From Octadecabacter arcticus 238 (GTDB taxonomy: Bacteria; Pseudomonadota; Alphaproteobacteria; Rhodobacterales; Rhodobacteraceae), in NCBI RefSeq assembly GCF_000155735.2, contig NC_020908.1, positions 62,001-126,000 of the forward strand: a stretch of DNA of 64,000 nt. The letters are read 5' to 3'. Made by a program: the position numbers and the translations under genes. Shown piece after piece: positions 9,696-17,234 of the stretch. Under the pieces are notes generated by a model. It was not told the origin of the DNA, made no database searches, and saw only the letters and a program-made list of their open reading frames with translations. The stretch's first letter is position 1, and every line of letters begins with the position of its first letter.

Positions 9696-10253
9696 TTGGT
9701 AAACTCTGAATCAATGACCTCCATAGATTGGGAGGTGCTCATGGGTGGAGCCATAAAAATTACGCGCACGGATATGTCTGCGAAAGATTTGCGCCGTGCG
9801 GCAAAGCGAACCAAGGATGGGCGGGTTGTACGGCGACTACTGGCCATAGCGCTGGTGCTTGATGGGGTGGATCGTGAAACGGCTGCCCGCAGCAGTGGTA
9901 TGGATCGACAAACACTTCGGGATTGGGCGCATCGCTTTAACGCAGAAGGCATTGAGGGGTTATCGGATCGGAATGGCAAGGGGGCAAAACCACGGTTGTC
10001 GCCCAAGCAACAGGCGCAATTTGTGGCGTGGGTGGAGGCCGGGCCCGACCCAGTAAAAGATGGCGTAGTACGATGGCGTTGTGTCGACTTGCAGGCTCGT
10101 GTTGAAGAGGAGTTCGACGTGAAACTGCATGTGCGTACGATTGGGAAATATCTAACCAAGCATGGCTTTCGCCGCCTGTCTGTGCGTCCAGAGCATCCGA
10201 AAACTGATCGCGAAGCGCAGCAGACTTTTAAAAAAACTTTACCAGCCTCGTAA
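9696..10253 (+). CDS. IS630-family transposase, N-terminal frame
   Basis: The 185-aa frame carries the N-terminal DNA-binding region of the transposase. It contains an HTH (GVDRETAARSSGMDRQTLRDWAHRFN), a second winged region (DLQARVEEEFDVKLHVRTIGKYLTKHGF) and a link to the catalytic domain. It ends just after a run of seven A residues (10230-10236). The -1 frame continues as NFTSLVNDTLPEHAKGKPLE, matching the expected sequence, so a programmed -1 shift on AAAAAAAC probably yields the full enzyme. This arrangement is known in several IS630 relatives. The true start may be ATG 9714 or 9741. Confidence 0.88.
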   Translation: MVNSESMTSIDWEVLMGGAIKITRTDMSAKDLRRAAKRTKDGRVVRRLLAIALVLDGVDRETAARSSGMDRQTLRDWAHRFNAEGIEGLSDRNGKGAKPRLSPKQQAQFVAWVEAGPDPVKDGVVRWRCVDLQARVEEEFDVKLHVRTIGKYLTKHGFRRLSVRPEHPKTDREAQQTFKKTLPAS

Positions 10254-10804
10254 ACGATACTCTGCCAGAACATGCAAAGGGGAAGCCTCTTGAAGTATGG
10301 TTCCAAGATGAAGCCCGCGTTGGACAACAGGGGACACTCACCCGTAAATGGGCCAAGCGTGGAACTCGCCCGCGCGCACCCCGTGATATACGCTTCAAAT
10401 GGAGTTATATCTTTGGTGCCGCTTGTCCCGCACGTGGCACCGCCGCAGGTCTCGTCCTGCCCTACGTCAACGCCGAGGCTATGGGGCTGCATCTTGATGA
10501 GATCGCAAAAGCTGTCGCACCCGGCTCACATGCCTTGCTGATTGTTGATGGGGCGGGTTGGCATGGCGCAAAATGTTTACAGGTGCCAGATAAAATTACG
10601 CTCATGAAATTGCCGCCATACTCACCAGAACTGAACCCCATGGGAAACGTCTGGGCTTATCTGCGAGCCAATAAACTCGCAATCACAGTCTTCGACACCT
10701 ATGACGAAATACTCGACAAATGTGCACAAGCTTGGAACTTCTTTGCGAACGACCCAGAGCGAATAAGTTCAATCACAGATCGAGAATGGGCAAGGGTCAC
10801 TTAA
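10235..10804 (+). CDS. IS630-family transposase, C-terminal catalytic frame
   Basis: This frame is entered by a -1 shift near 10235 and runs to 10804; the first in-frame ATG is only at 10481. It contains the catalytic core: VWFQDEARVGQ (first Asp), LLIVDGAGWHGAK (second Asp) and LPPYSPELNPMGNVWAYLR. In the family the last motif normally reads NP-x-E-N-VW, where the Glu is the third catalytic residue. Here the codon is GGA (Gly). This single A-to-G change should abolish activity, so this copy is probably dead or depends on another copy. Confidence 0.85.
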   Translation, partial: NFTSLVNDTLPEHAKGKPLEVWFQDEARVGQQGTLTRKWAKRGTRPRAPRDIRFKWSYIFGAACPARGTAAGLVLPYVNAEAMGLHLDEIAKAVAPGSHALLIVDGAGWHGAKCLQVPDKITLMKLPPYSPELNPMGNVWAYLRANKLAITVFDTYDEILDKCAQAWNFFANDPERISSITDREWARVT

Positions 10805-11044
10805 TTCGGCCATTGGTATCAGTGGCGGCGATGCGGTTCAGGCGGCTTGGCCACGCGATGATCGTGCGCTCAACGGCGTGGAACGGGTTGAATTGCAGGA
10901 ACGTCTTACGGCGGCTGGGTTTGATACCACGGTCATCGACGGGCGTATCGGCCCGCTGACGATCAACGCGATCCGCAACTATCAACTGGCTAACAACATC
11001 ACCCCCGACGGCTATGCATCGCTTCGATTGTTGAACCGCTTGCG

Positions 11045-11515
11045 CTAGAACGCCTGTTCCTCGCAGCCAGTGCCGCGCATGCACGACAAGACACTTTGCA
11101 CGTTCGCGTCGTTGGGCGCAAAAACCGTGCTGAAACACGGATCCACATTCAAAACGTAGCCATCTGCTGTCTGCTCAACAAAGGCGAGGGTGTCCCCGTT
11201 GTTTTCGATTGACCCACACCACGGCCCGAAACACTCAAAACCCAATGTCAGGTCAAGCGTTGGCGCCGCCACAAACCCGTCGGCCCCAAGGTAGTCGCCC
11301 GAAAACGTCGCGGGCAGTCGCACGGATTGGCGATTGTTGATGTCCGCCTCATCCTCAGCGGGGGGCGAAAACGTGAACGCCCCTAACATGATGACATAAT
11401 GTTCTTGTGCATCGGACGCCCAACCAAACGTGCGGGCCACGTCAGCGCGTAAACACGACAACGCTTGGGCTTGCCCCGCGACGGCGACCAAAGCCGCTGC
11501 CAAAACTATCTTCAT
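11045..11515 (-). CDS. Small secreted hypothetical protein
   Basis: The 156-aa protein has a clear signal peptide ([18 protein letters not shown]) and a mature part with about seven Cys ([31 protein letters not shown]), which suggests disulfides in the periplasm. I do not recognise a family. Its start overlaps the rppH stop as ATGA, so it is translationally coupled to rppH and sits last in the rsfS-to-rppH direction. Its last codons overlap the 3' end of the transglycosylase gene by four bases (convergent). Confidence 0.75.
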
Positions 11516-12006
11516 ATTTTACCTCCGAATTCCTCCAGCACGGCCGCGTAAACGTCGCGCTTGAATGGGACGATGCTCGACAGCAGATCCTTGGGAGAAA
11601 TCCACGTCCATTCGGAAAATTCTTGGTGCGGTTGCACGATGTTGATCTGATCATCGGTGCCCGAGAACCGCATCAGCACCCATTTCTGTTCCTGACCGCG
11701 ATAGCGGCCTTTCCAGATTTTCGGCACGATACTATGAGGCAAATCGTAGGGCAGCCAGTTGTCTGTCTCGGCCTCGATCACCACAAGATCGGGCGTGATT
11801 CCGGTTTCTTCGCCCAGTTCACGCAGCGCCGCCGTGGTGACATCTTCGCCATCATCAATGCCTCCCTGCGGCATCTGCCACGCGTTTTGGTCATGATCCA
11901 CACGCTGGCCGACGAATACTTTTCCGTCACCATTTACCACCATCAGCCCGACGCAGGGGCGATAGGGCAATTCTGCGATCTGTTCAGCCGTTAATGTTTT
12001 GGCCAT
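11512..12006 (-). CDS. rppH: RNA pyrophosphohydrolase (Nudix)
   Basis: RppH removes pyrophosphate from the 5' triphosphate end of mRNA, which starts decay. The protein is 164 aa from ATG 12006, preceded by GGAGG (TTGGAGGACCGCC). A longer in-frame start at 12057 is less likely. The Nudix box is complete: [20 protein letters not shown], with the REL-GEE metal-binding residues, around residues 47-68. A family-typical [14 protein letters not shown] follows. It lies downstream of ctpA on the same strand, as in other Rhodobacteraceae. Confidence 0.95.
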
Positions 12007-12090
12007 CTTGGCGGTCCTCCAAACGAAAACACCGCCGAGCTTGATCCAAAGGACCATTCTCGGCAGCGCAGTCTCCCGACATGGGATGTA

Positions 12091-13437
12091 TTAGTTGTCG
12101 TTGTTGGCGCCAAGAACTTGCAAGCCCTTAAGGATATCAATGGCATAGGCCATTTGGTAATCCTCAACGCGTAGGGCTGCGGCGTCTTCGGCGCGCAGAC
12201 GGTCCGCTTGAATTTGCTCAATCTCGTCGTCGGTCAGGCTGTCATTGTCCAACGCACCGCGCAGGTCTGCTTCGGAACGGGTGAACCCTGCATCTTCTTC
12301 TTCGTCCACGACCTCGGCGTTTGGATCACGGCGTGGCTGTTCAACGATGATGTCAGGCGAAATCCCCAGCGATTGAATGGACCGGCCTGAGGGCGTGTAA
12401 TACCGCGCAGTTGTCAGGCGCATGGCACTTTCCCCGCGCAGCGGCATGACTGTTTGCACGGACCCTTTGCCAAACGAATTGGTGCCGATGACGACGGCGC
12501 GTCGGTGATCTTGCAACGCACCGGCGACGATCTCGGACGCGGATGCAGACCCGCCGTTGATCAGCACAACAATCGGCAGCCCCTCGGCAAGATCCCCCTC
12601 ACGGGCATTCCAGCGTTGACCATCGTTCGGGTCACGACCACGGGTCGATGTGATTTCACCAGCGTCTAGGAACGCATCAGACACAGCAATCGCCTGGTTC
12701 AGTAAACCACCGGGATTGTTGCGCAAATCAATGACGAACCCGTTGACGTTTTCGATGCCGCCAGCCTCTGCCACTTGTTCGGCCAACTGTTCTTCTAGGC
12801 TGGGATACGTCTGGTCGCTGAACGTCACAACGCGCAGCACAACGGTATCGCCTTCAACGCGGCTGCGCACAGCGGTCAACGTAATGGTGTCGCGGATGAT
12901 GGACACATCGAACGGCTGATCGAAACCTTCGCGCACCACAGTGATGATAATCTCCGACCCGACAGGCCCGCGCATCAAGTCAACGGCTTCATCCAGCGTC
13001 AGACCCAACATGTTTTCACCGTCCACACGAGTGATGAAATCACCTGATTCGATGCCTGCTTCGGCGGCTGGCGTGCCATCAATCGGGGATACGACCTTCA
13101 CGTAACCTTCTTCTTGCGTGACCTCGATGCCGAGCCCGCCAAACTCGCCGCGCGTGGTTTCACGCATGTCTGCGGCGTCATCGGGCGACAAATAACTGGA
13201 ATGCGGATCAAGAGAGCTCAACATGCCGTCAATCGCCGCCTCAATCAGCGCCGCTTCGTCGATGTCTTCAACATATTGCGCGCGGATGCGTTCAAAGATG
13301 TCGCCAAACAGATCAAGCTGTTCGTAGACGCTGGCATTGTTGTCGGCTTCTTGCGCAATCAGCGGACCTGCGATCTGCGTTGTGACGATCGCCCCCATCA
13401 GGATACCACCTGTGGCGGCCATTGCAAATTTCTTCAT
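12091..13437 (-). CDS. ctpA: Carboxy-terminal processing peptidase (S41 family)
   Basis: This periplasmic serine protease cleaves proteins near their C-terminus and is linked in alphaproteobacteria to envelope integrity. The protein is 448 aa from ATG 13437 (MKKFAMAATGG), with an N-terminal signal/anchor segment. A PDZ domain lies around residues 85-165 (GGLGIEVTQEEGYVKVVSPIDGTPA). The S41 catalytic Ser is in NGGSASASE near residue 296 and the Lys in SFGKGSVQ near residue 321. An acidic, low-complexity C-terminal region follows. It sits between the EnvC-like gene and rppH, a conserved neighbourhood. Confidence 0.95.
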   Translation of the reverse strand: MKKFAMAATGGILMGAIVTTQIAGPLIAQEADNNASVYEQLDLFGDIFERIRAQYVEDIDEAALIEAAIDGMLSSLDPHSSYLSPDDAADMRETTRGEFGGLGIEVTQEEGYVKVVSPIDGTPAAEAGIESGDFITRVDGENMLGLTLDEAVDLMRGPVGSEIIITVVREGFDQPFDVSIIRDTITLTAVRSRVEGDTVVLRVVTFSDQTYPSLEEQLAEQVAEAGGIENVNGFVIDLRNNPGGLLNQAIAVSDAFLDAGEITSTRGRDPNDGQRWNAREGDLAEGLPIVVLINGGSASASEIVAGALQDHRRAVVIGTNSFGKGSVQTVMPLRGESAMRLTTARYYTPSGRSIQSLGISPDIIVEQPRRDPNAEVVDEEEDAGFTRSEADLRGALDNDSLTDDEIEQIQADRLRAEDAAALRVEDYQMAYAIDILKGLQVLGANNDN

Positions 13438-13480
13438 CTTTTTATTCCCATTATCATGTTTGTGCCTACACGACGTACGT

Positions 13481-14584
13481 TCATTCAAACGCAAACCAAT
13501 CCGCGGGGTTCACGACACCTTGCCTGTCTCTTACCTCAAGATAAAGCGTTTGAGTACGTTGTCCGGCGGAACCCTGCACGCTTTCGTTCAAAATCGCTTG
13601 AGCATCTGTGATAATGCCCCCCATAAGGCCAATCGGCGTGCCGTCCGGCACAATCTGCCCGGCCTCGCCAAAGGCCTCAGCCAAGCCTGCAATCACCCAA
13701 AGCGTATCTGCGGCTGGTTCCAGAATAACCACCGTGCCGTAATCCAGCAGCGGTCCCGCATAGCGGATTGTGGCCGACAACGGCGTTGAAACAAGTGCGC
13801 GGGGCTGCGTCGCGATCAAAATACCGGGGCGTGTGACCCCCGCAGCATCGGCCTCGTTGAAGTGTCGGATCACTTGTCCCGCAACAGGCAGTGGAACCGC
13901 GCCCTTAACGGTGCTGGCATCCGGCCCGCCGCCCGTCTGTGTCTGCGCCAATCCCGCCGCGAACGCGTCCATGGTCTGCGCACTCGCCAGCAGGACCGCC
14001 ATCTGGACCGGGTCCTCCAAGAACTGTTGGGGCAAATCGGTACGATCCGAAATCGCAGCACTCAAGGCCGACCGTGCAGTTTGCGCACCTTCCAGCCCGT
14101 CCCTGAGAATGCTCAGCGCGTCGGTTTGCAAGCCGCGCAAAAGGGCAACTTCTTCTAGCTGTTCGCGCAACGCCGTGACCTCATCTTGCAACGCAGGCGT
14201 CACGTCCGCCAACATCATGCCCGAGCGCGCCGTGCCTGTCGGCCCCGACGGGTGCAAAAACAGGATCGGCGCAGGGGCTCGCCCCATGGTTTGCAACACG
14301 CCCAACAGCCGCGCGACCTCATTGGATCGCGCCGCCAGATCAGTCTCTAATGTGCGTTGTCGGATCGCAGCGCGGCGCAAACCGTCGCGCAATGCGGCAA
14401 GGCCTGCTTCATAGGCTTGTACGGTTTCCGTCAAGGCTGCGACGCGGTCAGACCGCCCCTGCGCCACCTGCAATGTCGCCCGCGCATCTTGCAGGCGCGC
14501 CGACGCCGCGAACGCCGCCTCTGCGGGGGGCTGCGCGCAAAGTGGTGCCGCAATGAGCGCACATATGACGGCCAGAACTTTCAC
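13481..14584 (-). CDS. EnvC-like murein hydrolase activator
   Basis: The 367-aa periplasmic protein has a signal peptide (MKVLAVICALIAAPLCAQ), a long Ala/Leu/Arg-rich coiled coil (residues about 20-190), and a C-terminal LytM/M23-like domain (PVAGQVIRHFNEADAAGVTRPGILIA ... YAGPLLDYGTVVILEP). The metal-binding residues of active M23 peptidases are absent. HKGIDIA is replaced by RPGILIA and the HxH motif by WVIAGL, so it should act as an activator of amidases, as EnvC does, and not as an enzyme. The start overlaps the gpmI stop as ATGA, so the two are coupled. Confidence 0.9.
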   Translation of the reverse strand: MKVLAVICALIAAPLCAQPPAEAAFAASARLQDARATLQVAQGRSDRVAALTETVQAYEAGLAALRDGLRRAAIRQRTLETDLAARSNEVARLLGVLQTMGRAPAPILFLHPSGPTGTARSGMMLADVTPALQDEVTALREQLEEVALLRGLQTDALSILRDGLEGAQTARSALSAAISDRTDLPQQFLEDPVQMAVLLASAQTMDAFAAGLAQTQTGGGPDASTVKGAVPLPVAGQVIRHFNEADAAGVTRPGILIATQPRALVSTPLSATIRYAGPLLDYGTVVILEPAADTLWVIAGLAEAFGEAGQIVPDGTPIGLMGGIITDAQAILNESVQGSAGQRTQTLYLEVRDRQGVVNPADWFAFE

Positions 14585-16092
14585 TCAATCAGACTTTCGC
14601 CTGTCATTTCAGGCGGCAATTCCAGCCCCATCAATCCCAACAACGTCGGCGCCAAATCCGCGAGCCGTCCGTTGTGCAAACGCGCGCCCTTGGGTCCGCC
14701 AACAAGCGCCACTGAAACCGGATTGGTCGTGTGCGCCGTGTGTGGGCCGCCTGTTTCAGGATCAATCATAGTCTCGCAATTGCCGTGATCGGCGGTGACG
14801 ATCATCGCACCACCCACTGCCTCAAGTGCTGCCAAAACGCGGCCCAAACCGGCATCCACCGCTTCGCATGCTTTCACGGCAGCGCTGATGTCACCGGTAT
14901 GTCCGACCATGTCGGGATTGGCGTAGTTGCAAACGATCAAATCATACTGCTCCTCGATCGCACCAACGAACGCATCCGTCACCTCGGCGGCTGACATTTC
15001 CGGCTGCAAATCATAGGTGGCAACTTTTGGGGACGGGGCCATATAACGATCCTCGCGGACCTCGGGGACTTCAATCCCACCGTTCAAAAAGAACGTCACA
15101 TGGGGGTATTTCTCGGTTTCCGCGACGCGAAACTGTCGTAATCCCTTGGCCGCAACCCAAGCGCCCAACGCGTTGGTAATCTTTTGTTTGGGGTAACACG
15201 TGGTCATATATTCATCATGGCTGGTGGAATAATTCACCATCCCCAACATATCCAGCGCGGGCCGACCCGACACATCAAACCCGTCAAATGCAGGGTCACC
15301 CATCGCCGCCAAAATCTCACGCGCGCGATCGGCGCGGAAGTTCAAACAAAACACGCCGTCACCATCGGCCATGCCCGCATAGGCCCCCAGCACCGTGGCG
15401 GGCACAAATTCATCTGTCACAGCGCTCCCGTAAGCCGCTTCAATCACAGCAACCGCGTTGTCGCCGCGCAGGCCGACGCCTTGCACAATTGCGCGGTAGG
15501 CGGTCTCGACCCGTTCCCATCTGTTGTCGCGATCCATCGCGTAATACCGCCCACACACGGTCCCGAGTGTGACGCCCTGCGGCATCGCGTTGATCAAATC
15601 ACGCATAAACCCCGCGCCGGATTTCGGCGCCACATCGCGCCCGTCGGTGATCGCATGCAGCACGGTGCGCACACCGCGATCCGCCAGCGCCTTTAGGGCT
15701 GCCTGAATATGCACGATATGCCCGTGCACGCCGCCGTCGCTGACCAGCCCCATCACATGTGCGACCTTGCCGGACGCCTTCAATCTATCCGCAAATGCCA
15801 CCAGCGCCGCATTTTCAAAGAACGACCCCTCTTCAATCGCCAGATCAATCGCGCCCAGATCCATCGCCACCACACGACCTGCACCGATATTGGTATGTCC
15901 AACCTCTGAATTGCCCATCTGGCCGCGCGGCAATCCCACGTCCGGCCCATGGGTGATCAATTCCGCAGTCGCGCCCGACATCAGGCGATCATAATTCGGA
16001 GTCTTGGCCAAAGCGGGCGCATTGCCCGCAACCTCGGCACGTTTGCCCCATCCATCCAGAATACAAAGAACAACAGGTTTTGGCGCGGTCAT
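14581..16092 (-). CDS. gpmI: 2,3-bisphosphoglycerate-independent phosphoglycerate mutase
   Basis: It interconverts 3- and 2-phosphoglycerate in glycolysis/gluconeogenesis using Mn2+. The 503-aa protein is the usual family length and lies in the alkaline-phosphatase superfamily. The metal/catalytic residues are visible: ILDGWG (Asp13), MGNSEVGH (phosphorylated Ser62), and late metal ligands in NYANPDMVGHTGD and TADHGNCE. It is followed by the coupled envC-like gene and preceded by rlmH-rsfS. Confidence 0.97.
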   Translation of the reverse strand: MTAPKPVVLCILDGWGKRAEVAGNAPALAKTPNYDRLMSGATAELITHGPDVGLPRGQMGNSEVGHTNIGAGRVVAMDLGAIDLAIEEGSFFENAALVAFADRLKASGKVAHVMGLVSDGGVHGHIVHIQAALKALADRGVRTVLHAITDGRDVAPKSGAGFMRDLINAMPQGVTLGTVCGRYYAMDRDNRWERVETAYRAIVQGVGLRGDNAVAVIEAAYGSAVTDEFVPATVLGAYAGMADGDGVFCLNFRADRAREILAAMGDPAFDGFDVSGRPALDMLGMVNYSTSHDEYMTTCYPKQKITNALGAWVAAKGLRQFRVAETEKYPHVTFFLNGGIEVPEVREDRYMAPSPKVATYDLQPEMSAAEVTDAFVGAIEEQYDLIVCNYANPDMVGHTGDISAAVKACEAVDAGLGRVLAALEAVGGAMIVTADHGNCETMIDPETGGPHTAHTTNPVSVALVGGPKGARLHNGRLADLAPTLLGLMGLELPPEMTGESLIE

Positions 16093-16185
16093 GGCAAAAT
16101 TCCTTATAGGTTTACACCCTTCTAGCGAACCTCAGCGAAGGCGCAAACTGCTCCTGTCTTCATCTTGGCCAATACAACTCAAATC

Positions 16186-16656
16186 CTACGCGCGGTGATA
16201 GGGTGCGCCCGCCAGAATGCTGGCCGCGCGGTATAATTGTTCGGCCAGCATCACCCGCATCAGCATATGCGGCCAGACCATTTTTCCGAAACTCAAAGAT
16301 GCATCACATTTGGCCCGCAGGCTGGGCTCAATCCCGTCGGCCCCGCCAATAATAAAGGTGAGATCGCTGCGGCCGTCGTCGCGAAACCGCGCCACGTCAC
16401 TGGCAAAATCAGGCGATGATTTGATTTTACCGCGTTCATCTAGCGCAATCACAGCCGCTCCGTTGGGCAATGCCTTCTCCAGCAATACGGCCTCAGCCGC
16501 CATGCCGCCGCCTTTGCGGTCTTCTACTTCGCGCACGTCAATAGGGCCAAGGCCAAGGGCCCGACCCGTCCGGTCAAATCGCAAAAGGTAGTCGTCAATC
16601 AGATCGCGTTCCGGGCCAGCCCGCAGGCGGCCCACAACACATAACGTCAGGCGCAA
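16186..16656 (-). CDS. rlmH: 23S rRNA (pseudouridine1915-N3)-methyltransferase
   Basis: RlmH methylates pseudouridine 1915 in helix 69 of 23S rRNA on the assembled 70S ribosome. The 156-aa product from a TTG start at 16656 (LRLTLCVVGRLRAGPERDL) matches the family length and N-terminus. No ATG is available at the right place, and a longer frame to 16779 would overlap rsfS. The SPOUT-fold SAM-binding knot is visible as FIIGGADGI and the C-terminal MLMRVMLAEQLYRA. The start lies four bases after the rsfS stop. The ribosome-binding site (AAGAGAACG) is weak, which suggests coupling to rsfS translation. Confidence 0.93.
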   Translation of the reverse strand: MRLTLCVVGRLRAGPERDLIDDYLLRFDRTGRALGLGPIDVREVEDRKGGGMAAEAVLLEKALPNGAAVIALDERGKIKSSPDFASDVARFRDDGRSDLTFIIGGADGIEPSLRAKCDASLSFGKMVWPHMLMRVMLAEQLYRAASILAGAPYHRA

Positions 16657-16660
16657 AGCG

Positions 16661-17050
16661 TCACGTCGTTCTCTTGGCGGCCTCTGCGGCGTTGTGTTCA
16701 GCCGTGGCGACGCCAGGGTTCTGCCACATCTTCTCGAGCTGATAGAACTCGCGGACTTCAGGGCGGAAAACATGCACAATCACGTCGCCTGTGTCGATCA
16801 AGACCCAGTCACCCGTGGCACGGCCTTCGACCTTGCACAAAATCCCGAAGGATTGTTTCAGACGGTCGGTCAGCTTTTCAGCCATAGCCGATACCTGACG
16901 CGAAGACCGACCGGACGCGATGACCATATAGTCACCCATCTCGGACTTGCCGTGCAGATCGATCTGCACAATATCTTCGCCCTTGTCGTCGTCCAAAGAT
17001 TTGAGAACAGCGGCCAGCGTGCTGTCAGCAGTCGGGGCTTGCACGCTCAT
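16661..17050 (-). CDS. rsfS: Ribosomal silencing factor RsfS
   Basis: RsfS binds ribosomal protein uL14 and blocks joining of 30S and 50S subunits when nutrients are scarce. The 129-aa product from ATG 17050 (MSVQAPTADSTL) carries the full family core: KGEDIVQIDL, MGDYMVIASGRSSRQVSAMAEKL and GDWVLIDTGDVIVHVFRPEVREFYQLEKMW. Upstream in-frame ATGs at 17128 and 17149 exist but add non-family sequence. ATG 17050 overlaps the stop of a short upstream ORF as ATGA. It is first in the rsfS-rlmH pair. Confidence 0.92.
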   Translation of the reverse strand: MSVQAPTADSTLAAVLKSLDDDKGEDIVQIDLHGKSEMGDYMVIASGRSSRQVSAMAEKLTDRLKQSFGILCKVEGRATGDWVLIDTGDVIVHVFRPEVREFYQLEKMWQNPGVATAEHNAAEAAKRTT

Positions 17051-17106
17051 TGCGTGGATCCCGTGTGCGGCAGGAATTCCTGCCTGTGTAGCAAAAGACA
17101 GATCAT
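17047..17106 (-). other. Possible 19-codon upstream ORF coupled to rsfS
   Basis: A strong ribosome-binding site (AAGGAGG) is followed by ATG 17106 and 19 codons (MICLLLHRQEFLPHTGSTQ). The TGA overlaps the rsfS ATG as ATGA. It could be a leader that couples translation into rsfS, or a chance frame if rsfS really starts upstream. Confidence 0.3.
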
Positions 17107-17234
17107 TGTCCTCCTTAAGAAACGCCATCCAAACCCCGGCGCTGGGCATGCATCAACTTAACAACCGTTCTGTCGCAATTCAATGAACAGGTGGGTAAAC
17201 TACTGCAGTGCGCCAATTCTGCCCATTTGACCCA

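Larger units (their letters stand above)
9652..10818 (+). mobile_element. IS630-family insertion sequence
   Basis: The 1167-bp element lies between imperfect inverted repeats TACCAGTGGCC (left) and GGCCATTGGTA (right). It is flanked by TCA on both sides (9649-9651 and 10819-10821). The family usually duplicates TA, so the exact ends could be shifted by one or two bases to use the TAs here. The host frame is restored precisely when the element and one TCA are removed. It holds two transposase frames joined by a likely -1 frameshift. Confidence 0.92.
8640..11048 (+). pseudogene. MltB-type lytic murein transglycosylase, split by IS630 element
   Basis: A periplasmic lytic transglycosylase cuts peptidoglycan glycan strands to 1,6-anhydro ends. 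The start is ATG 8640, giving a signal peptide (MSVFRAVLAAALCVAGSVSA). The SLT domain carries the catalytic Glu in WGLESAYG and the motifs GSWAGAMGHTQFIPTSF and NYLRSFGW. The gene is interrupted after residue 337 (LLSGRI) by the IS630-family element at 9652-10818. It resumes at 10821 as SGGDAVQAAWP and a C-terminal peptidoglycan-binding domain (RVELQERLTAAGF...IDGRIGPLTINAIRNYQ). Removing the insert and one TCA repeat restores a 412-codon open frame exactly. The product as it stands lacks the binding domain and is probably non-functional or impaired. Confidence 0.92.

Noticed and set aside
9689..10492. Minus-strand ORF of 267 aa over the IS630 element
   Set aside because: It is antisense to the transposase frames and has no motif.
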